30,463 bases of DNA from Entrophospora sp. SA101 (Eukaryota; Glomeromycota; Glomeromycetes; Entrophosporales; Entrophosporaceae), in the NCBI GenBank assembly GCA_958430865.1, contig CAUDNR010004349.1:1-30463 (forward strand), read 5' to 3'. The notes under the pieces are model-generated. The model ran no database searches and was not told the DNA's origin. It saw only the letters and a list, made by a program, of their open reading frames with translations. Positions 1 to 12,809 of this stretch are shown one piece after another; position 1 is the stretch's first letter; every line of letters starts with the position of its first letter. The position numbers and the translations under genes are program-made.

Positions 1-580
1 CTCCTACACAAACTATTGAATAATTGATAAAACGTTTGTTAGTATGTTTTGTTCATAGATCTTGTCCTTAATGCTTATTTCAACCACTCCTATACAACTA
101 TTGAATAATTGATAAAACGTTTATTAGTATGTTTTGTTCATAAATCTTGTCCTTAATGCTTATTTCAACCACTCCTATACAACTATTGAATAATTGATAA
201 AACATTTATTAGTATGTTTTGTTCATAAATCTTGTCCCTAACGCTTACTTAGATTACTCCTATACATACTATTGAATAGTTGATAAAACATTTGTTAGTA
301 TGTTTTGTTCATAGATCTTGTCCTTAATGCTTACTTCGATCGCTCCTGTACAACTATTGAATAATTGATAAAACGTTTGTTAGTATGTTTTGTTCATAGA
401 TCTTGTCCTTAATGCTTACTTCAATTGCTCCTACACAAAATATTGAATAGTTGATAAAACATTTGTTAGTATGTTTTGTTCATAGATCTTGTCCTTAATG
501 CTTACTTCGATTACATCTACACAAAATATTGAATAATTGATAAAAGTTAGTTAGTTACTTCGATCACTCCTATACAAACT
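1..580. repeat. 85-86 bp minisatellite array, about 7 copies
   Basis: A unit containing ATTGAATAATTGATAAAAC, then a block reading roughly TTAGTATGTTTTGTTCAT and a block reading AGATCTTGTCCTTAATGCTTA, repeats with a spacing of 85 or 86 bases. The ATTGAATA core falls near positions 15, 100, 185, 271, 356, 442 and 528. Copies differ mostly by single substitutions, with variable bases in the linker (CAACCACTCC, CGATCGCTCC, CAATTGCTCC). The last copy decays after about 545. The array starts at the window edge, so its full length is unknown. No coding capacity is seen. Confidence 0.95.
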
Positions 581-2758
581 GGATCTTAATCTTTATTATC
601 ATCCTCAAAAAAGATGATTCGTTGTCGTCGTTTGCATATTATTGTTTAATGTTGCTATAACAACTACTGATTGATGGATATTCATAATAATCATTAATGA
701 AACTTTAATCAATATAAAGTCAGAAATATAAACAATCACTAATAAAATACCTTTTAGTTTTTGCTGAATCCCATCTACATAAATTCTTCATGACTATTAA
801 AATTTCTATAAAATAGTTTTTCGTGAACCTCTCTAAAACTTATTAACCAATACCCCCCATAAAGTAATGACCATATGAAAGCTTAAAGTATTCTACACCT
901 TCTCATTTACTATCAAGTCTTTTAAAGCGATATTGAGAAATAATCTGAGGTTTGAAGTGAAAAAGTAATACCGTTTTTGAATAGCCGTGAATTCATGTAG
1001 AGGAGACCTTTCGGTATGAAAAAGTATTCATTAGAAAGCTTTAATGGAGTACTTTCATTTTAGTCTAACAACGAATTTCGAGTTTATTATAAAAATAACG
1101 AGATATTTTAAAAAAACTTCATGTGACACGAATTTCGAATTTATTTTCACATATAGAAAAGCAGCCTCAGGGAAATGTCACACGACTAATTTGTTAATTA
1201 TTATAAAAATGATCGACAAAAATCTAACACCCCAACCTTCCATCCAAACTTAACTTAATGTTAAATAAACTAAATAAAATAATTCTAATTTGCTTAATAA
1301 ACTACTTTTGTGGTCGGAGATTAAGCAGTAAGGTTTAATTGCCCATTTATTATCAGAGTGGTATAGAACCCTGAGGCTTGCTTACGTGTAGTAAGGTTTT
1401 TACTTAGTAAAGAAGCAAAGGTTTAATGTCTGTTTACGTTTTTGTAAAAGAGTTTAAATGTAAGGTGTTAAAACTGATCGGCAAAAGTATATTAACCAAA
1501 GTTATATTTTGTGTTAAAATAATTACGGTTGTTAAAAGAAAAGTATTTCATTAACTAAGCTTTTTAGCAAAAGAAAAGTAAAAGTAAATAAAAAAGGAAC
1601 TTTAGAAAAACTTTTGTCGCCTTTGCATTTATTTATTTATTGTAAATTGTGATATAAGGATCGACGAAGCTTCCTGTATAGAGAGGCAGTAAGCAAAAAA
1701 ATAGTTAAATAAATTCTTAAAATAAATTAATTGACGAGCATTGAATATAAAAACCTGAAATTAAATCGATGATTGTAGCTAAAAAGTTGATTCGAATTCG
1801 GCCATAAACGTAAAATAATTGCTACTGAAGCATTATACCAATTATAAGCTTCTATTAAACATGATGATCTAGTAACTAGAGAAGTTTGCAAAGAAAATTA
1901 TTGATCATTGGTGGAGTAGAAGCTTCAGTATAAGAAAATTTTCACCAGAAATATGACATTTATATATTATCTACAAACTGATGGTGTATGCGACTACAAA
2001 GGTCTGTGAAAAGGGATGATGATGATCGTGATAATGACGAGAGTAGTTGGTGTTGACCCCCAGAAGAAGCGTTTTATTTCTTAAACGAAAAAGTAATTAA
2101 ATGCAGTACAGGAAAATATAATGAGATGGCAGGGCTTAGGAAGGCAAAAGAAAAAAGAGAAGTCTGGATGAATAATATAAATACATACAAGCTATTGTCA
2201 GAGATAGACATTTTGATTTTTAAAAAAATTAACATTTCTCCGATACACTTTTTTATATGGATAAGGCTCCGGGCGATGGATAAAATGTGTAGGAGGATCA
2301 CCGATAACGAAGAGAAAACTGTTGTAGCATTCGAGTAAATATTATTCATCTTTATGATACTAATTTAGTATATTAATTTTTCATTTCATAATCACAGCCA
2401 TGCTCCATTTTCATCAAGTTCTAAAGGACATGCCGCTGGACCAGTAAAGCAGATGATTTAGAAATTAAGGAAAAGATGGGAATAAAAATTATTAATGAAT
2501 TTAGAAACAGCAGAGTATGTGAAGGGTTACTTAGTAAACTTCAACGGTTTTGGCGTTCCGAACATCCGGAATCGTGGTGTTAAGGAACATATTTTTGTAG
2601 TTGACTGAAGCTTCAGGAGGGAGGACTCCACTGCTGTACGTGATTGTGGCTAGAAAATCTAGCCAGTACAGATTTCTTTTTCATATGTCAATTTGAATTG
2701 ATAAGCATTTAAAAAAAATTTTTTTTTTTTTAATTATAAAGAATTCTAAATTTTAATA
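581..2758. other. 2.2 kb without a supported gene
   Basis: AT-rich DNA. The short open frames at 1044-1253 and 2126-2338 are low-complexity and show no domain. The part from about 830 to 1250 (an AACGAATTTCGAGTTTAT block echoed by CACGAATTTCGAATTTAT about 60 bases later) and the part from about 2520 to 2670 (GC-richer, with a TGGCTAGAAAATCTAGCCA hairpin at 2647-2665) look like short dispersed repeats rather than genes. That is an impression, not shown by a search. The last 100 bases or so before 2759 should hold the LPD1 promoter; a poly-T run lies at 2718-2731. Confidence 0.5.
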
Positions 2759-5371
<2,613 letters not shown>

Positions 5372-5775
5372 AAATTCAAGCAACTTTTTTTATTTAAAAT
5401 ATATATATTTATTACATTCTTTTTATATTTTTTTCTATATAACAAATAATAAATAGAAAATTACAAATTTAGTATTGATCGCTACAATTTAAATCTTCTA
5501 AAAAAAATTTTCAACACAAATAATGATCAATTATAATAAAATAATAATAATTGAAATAATTCATGAAATAAAGATCCGCACCTTTTGAGAAAAAAAGAGC
5601 GATCTTGAATTTATGATAGTTTTTTGCAGAAGGTTATATATAGAGAAAATTGCCCTTTTAACTGTTTTATTTATTACGAATAATTTATATAAAATAAAGA
5701 TTGAAATATAATGGAAAGGAAAATTGTTGTGAAGTAAAAAAAATATCAATTTTTCTTTACTTCTTATTATTTTTA
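5372..5775. other. Convergent 3' intergenic region
   Basis: About 400 bases of A/T-rich sequence between the stop codons of LPD1 (+) and the exonuclease gene (-). It should hold both 3' untranslated regions; AATAAA-like words occur (for example AATAATAAATAG near 5445). The minus-strand open frame at 5561-5749 is low-complexity and is not supported as a gene. Confidence 0.6.
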
Positions 5776-8691
5776 CTATGTTTTCAATCTGAAAAAACCA
5801 AGACCAATTCTTGCTTTGTTTACTGCATTTTCAAGATTTTGTTGATCTTCTGAAGACCAATCAATTGGATTTGATTTCTTTTTTTGAGTCATACTTTTTA
5901 AAAAATAAATAAATGCCATTTAACTTTAAATTACTAATAAACATCAATACCAATACCAATATATATATATTTGCTTACTTGTATAAATCTGTTTTGTCAC
6001 CTGAACCGCTAGCCACAAAAAAAGCAGTTCCAGAAGGTAATTGATGATAAATACGTCGAATTCGATCGTTCATTGCAGAAACCTTTTTTATTAATTCCTC
6101 GTTATTGCTTTGAGAAAATACATCAAAATCTAAAAGACGCGCCCAAACAAAGTCACTGTCATCAATTGTACTAACAAGACCTACTTCAACCTATTATGAA
6201 CAATTATTATTATTGTTATTATTAAAAAAAAAACCAAAATAAAATAAATCGCTGTAATTTACCTCTTCGTCAGTAGAGCAAATAACTATATTTTGTGCGT
6301 CAGTACCAAAAGACTGAGATGCTTTATCATCTATAAATACACTTCGTTTATTAAGCCTCGCTAAGCGTCGAAATATAGGTTCAGTGATTTTATCAAATTC
6401 CATTCCTACAAAAAAAAATTTTATAATGAATTTTTGATATCAAAAAACAAAAAGATATATGTAGAATTTATTCAAGATAAAAAACCTTTCTCAAGCTTCA
6501 ACTTCACCAATCCCATGCATGCTGAAGCGTCTTCAATTGGATCATGTCCAACTATATCGCCAGCAATCTCTTGAATCGTACGATTAAGCCACTTTTGAGT
6601 CAAATGTTTTAATTTCGGTTTAGGATAACCTACTCCATTACTATAGAGAACTGATGTATCTATTATATATGGATGTGCAAACTAGCAAAAATGATTGGTC
6701 TTAGTGATAATTTATCTATATAGAATAAATTGTTTTTTTTTTCAATTGGAACATATAAATTATTATGATATTTAATATAATACTTTTAAAACTTTCAAAT
6801 CACATTCAAGTGAATGTCCAATTAGAATTGAATTATTGCCTATAATTTCCAATAATTTTTGCTGGACATCAGATAAAGTTGTGGTTACTCCTGTTAATAA
6901 TTCCTCCGTGATGCCGCTGTATCTAAAATGATTTGTTTAAAAAAAAAAAATGCGACAAAATTAAAAATAATGATAATGATAACAATGGTAATGATGATTA
7001 TGTAGAAGAGTAATATAATATTTACGCAGTCAAATAATCTGTTACTGGACTACTTGGCATTACTAGTTCATCATAAATTACTTTTGATTCTTCATCTACA
7101 ATTGAAATTCTTGCCAGTGCTTGACCAGTCGTTGTAGTTACCTAATTAAATTAAATTTTATTACGTAGCGCAAAAAATTTTTTTAATTGCGGTTTCCATT
7201 AACAAATAAACTAACAAGCATAATGACAAACATAATAATATATAATTTAAATGTCATTACCATTTCACAATCCATCGCAATTAATTTTGGCTCGACTGTT
7301 TCGCCATTTTTTTCTTTAAATAATACTATTTCATTTAATTTAAAACTTTCAGCAAATTTTACTTCAAACCATCCTTCTGAAGGAGAAACACCATTGTCAT
7401 CGTTATAACAAGATGGAATTGGATATCCATTATTGATCATTTGTTCAAGCGTTAACAAACATTTTCTCAATTTTTCAACTGTATCGACTAATATTATTTT
7501 TATTAATAAGGTAATCCAATTAATTAAATATTCCAAATCTCTTGATAATAAATAATAATAATCATATTTAATAATAGATATTCTTGCCTGAAATATTTTC
7601 ATCGTTTTGTTTTGCTTTTTCGCTATTAGGAATTGAAGTATTAAGAATGCAAGCGATAGGAGAATAGATTCTATTTTTGTCACCAGGAGCACGTGTGACA
7701 CAAGCATGTGAGAAAATATCAGATAATGCTGGGAAGACATCATTTATTTTGTTGATAGATTCAATATCACCCAATAAATCATTCTGACATAACTCTTTAA
7801 GATCTATAGGGCCATTAACAGATCGAGCAGTTTCATGATCCATACCAAAAAATTGTGGAGTTAATCCAGGTACCATTAATATAACAACTTTGGATATTAA
7901 TTCTTTATTCTTTTTTTTTTTAAAAAAGGTATCAATGAATTATTAATTACACTAAAGAGATTCAAATCAAGAAGAAATTTAATAATTCAAAAACCTTGAT
8001 AAACATCCAACGAGGACAAATTCCATCAGCGATACATGCTAGTGCAAGATTTTGAATATCCTATACAATATTCAAATCATTACATTACTATAAATCTTAG
8101 AGATTTAGGACCAGCGTAAAGCAAATAAAGTTTATATTATTAACATTATCATTACCTTGAAATTTATTACTTTGAGAACACTTCCTACAAAAAAAAACTC
8201 GGGTTGCTTCGATTTTTGCTTTTTTTCAGCTTTCTTTGGATCAATTTTTAAACAAAAAAAATTAAAAATTAAAAACAAACAAACAAACATGATATTGATA
8301 TCAATCAATCATACCTTTGGTCTATTTTGTTGTTTTTTAATGTTTTTTGATTTTCGTTTATTATTTGATGCCATTTTCCCTATTATATATATAGCATTAT
8401 ATAAAAATTTACATTTACCATTATCAAAAAAGTATCCAACTTACATGGAGGAGATTCTGGATTTTCATTTATTTCAGTATCACTTGTTGAACTCTCTTCT
8501 TTTTCTTGGAAACTTGATAAAAGTTTCGAGAACAAATTTAAAGTTTGAAATCGTGAATCAGCTACTGATTCATCTTGCTCTGTTTTTCGAAATTTTTGAT
8601 GATGCTTATCATTGCTAACTATAACATCTTCTTCAGAATCCGAGTAAGAGGGTTGCAATCTCTTTGTTCCAGGAGTTGGAATTGAGGACAT
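5776..8691 (-). CDS. REX1: RNA exonuclease of the REX1/RNH70 (DEDDh) family, 12 exons, 642 aa
   Basis: A 3'-5' RNA exonuclease; in yeast, family members trim 5S rRNA, 5.8S rRNA and tRNA 3' ends in the nucleus. Exons in transcript order: 8691-8445, 8379-8315, 8233-8156, 8060-7995, 7909-7588, 7487-7261, 7141-7026, 6922-6784, 6681-6486, 6405-6263, 6190-5979, 5893-5776. Phases agree throughout and sum to 1929 nt. The N terminus is acidic/Ser-rich, followed by a Lys-rich, NLS-like stretch. A conserved pre-catalytic region holds a VVILMVPGL motif. The nuclease core shows ExoI in AMDCEM (D332, E334), ExoII in GHSLECDLK (D415) and ExoIII in GHDPIEDA (H466, D471), so all five DEDDh residues are present. 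The intron after exon 5 (7587-7488) uses a GC donor (CAG/GCAAGA). The acceptor of exon 5 sits after a poly-A tract and is the least certain junction. Convergent with LPD1. Confidence 0.92.
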
Positions 8692-9266
8692 TATTGCAAA
8701 TATTTTTTGCTGGTAATTTTTTAATTGATAAAAATTATACTATAAAAGAAAATCATTCTAATTTAGAAAATTTGTTCAAATCAGGGTCACACATAGTTTT
8801 CTGATCGAAACTGCAACAAAACCAGATAGTTGCCAAGAATTTCAGTGTCTAAAATTGTTTGACACCGTTGTACTACTAACATATTCATGTATTCAATATT
8901 ATGATTTAAAAGTAACGGGTAATAATAATACTAAAATGAAACTTCATTATTTCTTGATTAACATTATCTAACAAACTATAAATCTCAGTAAAGGAAAGTA
9001 TTATTCTACACATTAATTTTTAAAGAAATTGTATTTCTTATATATAAAAATTATTAATATAATTTCGATTTAGAAATTTAATTTTTTTTTTTTTTGATTT
9101 CAAAGATTGTTATTGATGATGAATGGATAAAAAATTAATAATAACAATAATTTGTAAATGATAAAAATACCTAAAAATTAACATTGAATGGATCATTTAT
9201 CTTTCTTTTCATAGATTTCCATTTAAAGTAATATCAGTGTTTTTTCGTGATATATCTAATGTTTGA
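8692..9266. other. Upstream region of the exonuclease gene
   Basis: About 575 bases of AT-rich sequence with A/T homopolymers and no open frame worth calling. It should include the promoter of the minus-strand exonuclease gene that starts at 8691. A 15 bp T-run lies near 9080. I see no conserved operator-like word. Confidence 0.5.
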
Positions 9267-9274
9267 AGCTCGAT

Positions 9275-9499
9275 TAGAGATGCGATCCGTGGATATCCGT
9301 CATCGGTTCATCCGTCATTTATCTCTAAAAAATCCGTTAATTGCTCAAAAAATACATCCGTCGGATTTAAACGGATTATCCGTAATCCTATAACTTCTAA
9401 AATTTCAATCCGCAATTCGTTAGCATTTTTAAAAAGCCATCCGTCCATCCGAATTGTTTTACGGATATCCGGATTGATCATCCACGGATCGCATTTCTA
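9275..9499. mobile_element. hAT-like non-autonomous transposon (MITE), 225 bp
   Basis: The left end reads TAGAGATGCGATCCGTGGAT. The reverse complement of the right end reads TAGAAATGCGATCCGTGGAT, so the 20 bp terminal inverted repeats differ at one position. The element is flanked on both sides by the 8 bp direct repeat AGCTCGAT (9267-9274 and 9500-9507), the target-site duplication length typical of the hAT superfamily, whose ends often begin YARNG. The interior has no ORF but many ATCCG/CGGAT words in both orientations, so the single strand can fold extensively. The near-perfect ends and intact duplication point to a recent insertion. A transposase source must lie elsewhere. Confidence 0.88.
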
Positions 9500-9552
9500 A
9501 GCTCGATACAATTAATTCTTTTTTGAAATACATACTTCAAAAGAATTGATGA

Positions 9553-10560
9553 TTACTCTTTGGTCCGTTTAGTAGTCCAATGAGTAATGTATCTTTGTCC
9601 ACCTTCAGATATATCATCTTGATTTTCGCCACCGCCACCGCCCTCTTCATCATCAATTGTTTGTAATTCCTCGACAACATGGTGTTCAACAACTACTGTA
9701 TTACATGATTTTCACTTATGTTACTACCACTTTCACTTTCTTCTTACTCGTTATCTTTTCTTCCTCACTATAGTTACTATCACTTTCACTAAATTCTTCT
9801 GCTCTATTAATTATATTAGTAGTTGTAATGATGTGATGTTTTCAGTTCCATTTTAAAAGAATCAACAAATTTTCTTGGTCATCAAAAGAACTTTCGCTAG
9901 TCTCTCGAATATCAGCATCTTTCAATTCTGTGGTTGTATGATTTTGGCAAACAAAAATGTAAATAACAAATTATGATCAAACAAAAAAAATTTTTTTTTA
10001 AAAGCTTAATTCATCATAGTCATTAATATCACGTATAAGCTCACTTGTGAAAATCTCTAATTCCTTTTTTTATTTTTTTCCCAATGAATTATTTGTTGTT
10101 TCAATTTTGATGTCATATTGATTTTTTGAGATCATTAATAATATTTCCAACCTAATTAATCCAAAATAAAATTATTAAATTTTATTACATTAAAAGATCA
10201 AGAGTAAAGTAATCAATTTGTCCAGTGAATACCAGTATCAAAAACAGTAATTCTCCTGAGTCAAGAAGAACTCAACCAAAAGTTGCCCTATTATTATTAT
10301 TATTAAACAACAGTCATAATGATGCCAATTTTTGTCTATAATAAGTATGGCATATCTGACCAACTTCTTATTTCGTCCTATGTTCGTAAACTATTCATTT
10401 AGAACTTGATTTTTCTGTTTCAATGAAACAATTATTTTTTATTTTATATATATAACTAGAGTGACGATAACCATTCTTATGATAAACACTTACCCAGAAA
10501 CTGCTTCTGCAGTATCATTATCTTTTCTTCTTTTTTCTTTTCGTGGCGTTTTTAGAAAAA
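9553..10560 (-). pseudogene. Decayed minus-strand gene, acidic/Ser-Glu-rich, family unknown
   Basis: No single long frame exists, but several minus-strand pieces read like real protein. The C-terminal piece ends at 9553 with a Gly-rich linker, then GGQRYITHWTTKRTKE and a stop. Upstream are acidic Ser/Glu-rich pieces (about 9720-9800), a piece containing ELKDADIRETSESS (about 9880-9935) preceded by a plausible intron acceptor, one containing EIFTSELIRDINDYDEL (about 10015-10065), and a Lys/Arg-rich piece ending at a GTAAGT donor near 10494. These pieces lie in different frames and are interrupted by stops that splicing does not clearly remove. I cannot name the family. It may be a degraded gene or a multi-exon gene whose structure I could not solve. 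Confidence 0.35.
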
Positions 10561-11039
10561 AGAATTATAAAAGATGAGGAAATGTGAATGTTCAAAAATC
10601 CTTGTACAACCATACAATGATAGGACGCGTTTGTCGATCAAAATAAAACCATCTTTTTTTAGAAATTCCATATTTAGAAATAACCCTGACTAATTGTCAA
10701 TTAATCATCCTAGATTTAATATTTGTTTTCAAAATATTTATAAATTAGATTATAATAACTTTATTAATAAGAATAACTTATATGATAAACTAACACATAC
10801 TTGTAAAAAATATCCAAGTTTTATAAAATACAGGAAGAAACAATAAAAGAAAAAGAGAAACTAACCACAATGATGAAATAATTCATGAGTATCAAAAGAA
10901 TGGTGTTGATGGTTGTGATTACTGTCACTCATCATCACTCTAGTTTATTTAAACAAGTGATGGTGATGGTTGCTGCAATCACTGCTGCTTGTCATCACTT
11001 TAGTTTTTAGTTATTAAAAGAATGGTGGTGATTGCAACT
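10561..11039. other. Gene-free stretch with imperfect direct duplication
   Basis: AT-rich up to about 10880. From 10900 to 11030 a block with GATGGTTG, TGTCATCACTTTAG and AAAGAATGGTG words occurs twice at a spacing of roughly 70-110 bases, so it is an imperfect duplication. No coding frame is supported. Confidence 0.45.
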
Positions 11040-11073
11040 AGTAGGTCGCAATATATATATATTGCGACCTACT
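11040..11073. repeat. 34 bp perfect palindrome
   Basis: AGTAGGTCGCA, then an alternating AT tract, then TGCGACCTACT: every base pairs across the centre between 11056 and 11057. It marks the abrupt change from AT-rich host-like DNA to the repeat-dense zone, and its right arm leads directly into the 21 bp tandem repeats. Confidence 0.9.
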
Positions 11074-11166
11074 TACGTTAGACTGTTACCTACTTACGTT
11101 AGACTGTTACCTACTTATGATTAGACTGTTACCTACTTATGATTAGACTGTTACCTACTTATTAGC
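11069..11166. repeat. 21-22 bp tandem repeats, 4.5 copies
   Basis: CTACTTACGTTAGACTGTTAC begins at 11069 and 11090. The 22 bp variant CTACTTATGATTAGACTGTT begins at 11111 and 11133, with a partial copy at 11155. The first copy overlaps the right arm of the palindrome. Confidence 0.93.
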
Positions 11167-11168
11167 TG

Positions 11169-11230
11169 TGACGTGTGTTTTGCGTTTTCCTCGTCATTAG
11201 AATGACGTACGTTTTGCATTTGCCTCGTCA
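11169..11230. repeat. Two 28 bp direct repeats with TGACG/CGTCA ends
   Basis: Positions 11169-11196 and 11203-11230 are near-identical units. Each starts TGACGT, ends CCTCGTCA, and has a GTTTTGC core. Each unit's own ends are complementary (TGACG with CGTCA), so both can form a small hairpin. They lie between the 21 bp and 46 bp arrays. Confidence 0.85.
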
Positions 11231-11231
11231 A

Positions 11232-11515
11232 AGATGAGGCACGTAGTGCCGAATCGTTATCCTATTTGGAAACGCGAGGATGAGGCACGTAGTGCCGAAT
11301 TGTTATCCTATTTGGTAATCCGATGATGAGGCACGTAGTGCCGAATTGTTATCCTATTTGGTAACCTGAGGATGAGGCACATAGTGCCAAATTGTTATCA
11401 TATCTGGTAACCTGAGGATGAGGCACGTAGTGCCGAATTGTTATCATATCTGGTAATATACCAAAGCATCCGATGATGAGGCACATAGTGCCGAATTGTT
11501 ATCCATTTGGTAGTA
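11232..11515. repeat. 46 bp tandem array, six hairpin-bearing copies
   Basis: Each copy reads GATGAGGCACGTAGTGCC followed by GAATTGTTATCCTATTTGG. The hairpin GGCAC-GTA-GTGCC (or GGCAC-ATA-GTGCC) starts at 11238, 11284, 11330, 11376, 11422 and 11480, exactly 46 bases apart except the last step (58). The paired arms are kept in all six copies while loop and linker vary (CACGTA/CACATA, CCTATTT/CATATCT). Confidence 0.94.
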
Positions 11516-11563
11516 GCCAAAAGCATAATTTTTATAATATATATATCTGTATTAATTATACCT

Positions 11564-12000
11564 TTGACTACTACCGCGAGTACGCTATGTTTTGGATCTC
11601 TAGAAACCTTTCTCGCGTAGTTGGTGCTTTCAGGTACTACCACTTCATGTCAAAGAATTGGTCTATGCTTTGATGTTTTACGTGTACTATTGAAAAATTG
11701 GTCTAAGCTTTGACGTACTACCGATTTGAAAAATTCCTGTAAAAAATCGGATCATACTTTGACGTACTACCGAATCAAAAAATTTGATCATACTTTTGCA
11801 TCAAAAAATTCCTGTAAAAATTTCTCTCTTTGATGTACTTACCTTTACATACTACCGAATAAATACTTTGGAAAAAAATACCTTGAAAATTTTATTCTTA
11901 CTTTTGCGTACTACCGATTTGAAAAATTTCACGCTTTTGCGTCATAATTCCATCACACAAATTTTTACTTAAAGTTTTGAATTTTCTATATATGTAATTT
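11564..12000. repeat. Dispersed GACGTACTACCG repeat units
   Basis: A CTTTGACGTACTACCG core followed by ATTTGAAAAATTCC-like sequence recurs at 11708-11723, 11757-11772 and 11901-11916, with weaker copies near 11568, 11627, 11830 and 11855. A diverged copy (ACTTTGATGTACCACC) lies at 12677-12692, between the first two genes of the cluster. Spacing is irregular, 50-70 bases. The short plus-strand open frame at 11784-11972 is a by-product of the repeats and is not called. Confidence 0.75.
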
Positions 12001-12047
12001 ATACCTCTTTGTTCCGCTCACGTACCTAGTTATAAAGCGTCTATAAC

Positions 12048-12563
12048 ATGCATTCATATAATCCATTTCTGCTTCCGGATACAATTGCAATAATCGTTCA
12101 AAAACTCCCATTGGTTAGTCTTAGTATAGCTTTATGCATTAATCATATTTGGAATAAGGAAGTGAAACTTGAATTGCATATGAGGCGCGAAAAGTTTAAA
12201 AATCAATATTGGAGAACAGTATCAGTAAGATATATGGAGATACAGCTTAAAGAACAATGTTGGGAAGAAGAGGGTAGGCGATTTAGCGACTGCATGGATA
12301 CTGATGACTATAAAAAACACAACAACAAAATGAGATTTTTAGATGGGAAATGTAATGAATCCTTCTATAAACTAGTAGAAGTAGAAGGATGCATGTTACG
12401 AAATAAATTAATCAGAAAAAGAGAAAGAGGCGATGTACTAAATCGTATTAATCATGTTAATAAGAGTGGGTGGTTGCATCCCTGGTCGGAATATGAAATA
12501 GAGGAAATGATTAATCCTATAGATTACGAACTTAATATACTTTTCGATGAGACAGAGGTTTGA
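12048..12563 (+). CDS. F-box-like protein, 171 aa
   Basis: First gene inside the repeat zone. Residues 8-45 read LLPDTIAIIVQKLPLVSL and onward to a Trp, matching in pattern the F-box signature (Leu-Pro, Ile, Leu-Pro, Ser-Leu, Trp) that binds SKP1 in SCF ubiquitin ligases. The Cys/Asn-Ile-His before the Trp departs from the usual V-C-K. The rest is charged (MRREKFKNQYW, many Lys/Arg/Glu), with no leucine-rich or WD repeats. The start is the first ATG in frame, 48 bases after the last strong repeat unit. No intron. The F-box call is a motif-level inference; the protein could belong to an unrelated helical family. Confidence 0.5.
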   Translation: MHSYNPFLLPDTIAIIVQKLPLVSLSIALCINHIWNKEVKLELHMRREKFKNQYWRTVSVRYMEIQLKEQCWEEEGRRFSDCMDTDDYKKHNNKMRFLDGKCNESFYKLVEVEGCMLRNKLIRKRERGDVLNRINHVNKSGWLHPWSEYEIEEMINPIDYELNILFDETEV

Positions 12564-12809
12564 AGTTCATTGTAGAATCAAAACTTTTTAGATTCAAATA
12601 GGTAATAAATTTTCAGCTACTTGATTCACGTATAATCCCGGTTACTATCAAAAAATACTATTGAAAAATGGTTCTTACTTTGATGTACCACCATATCAAA
12701 TTTTTTCATGCTTTTATTTTCTGTATACAAAGCTATTTACTCAACACAAAACCTTCATTAGAATTCACATTTAAAATTGTCCAAGTTGACTAGATTATAT
12801 TAGCTAATT

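Noticed and set aside
1044..1253. Plus-strand open frame of 69 codons
   Set aside because: Lies in an internally repetitive non-coding stretch and shows no protein-like features.
1310..1400. Possible tRNA or 5S-like segment (GTGGTCGGAGATTAAGCAG...)
   Set aside because: No cloverleaf with a proper T-arm GTTCRANYC box and acceptor stem could be drawn.
2126..2338. Plus-strand open frame of 70 codons
   Set aside because: No domain, no neighbouring exon signals; composition fits chance in AT-rich DNA. The overlapping minus-strand frame is its shadow.
8157..8618. Plus-strand open frame of 153 codons
   Set aside because: Antisense to well-supported exons and introns of the exonuclease gene.
10205..10300. 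Minus-strand reading ITVFDTGIHW reminiscent of a subtilisin Asp motif
   Set aside because: Only about ten residues, flanked by stops, with no His or Ser motifs nearby.
11232..11515. Regularly spaced palindromic repeats resembling a CRISPR array
   Set aside because: The intervening sequences are themselves repeated, not unique spacers, no cas genes are present and the DNA is eukaryotic. It is a tandem array.
11784..11972. Plus-strand open frame of 62 codons
   Set aside because: It consists of the GACGTACTACCG repeat units read in one frame.
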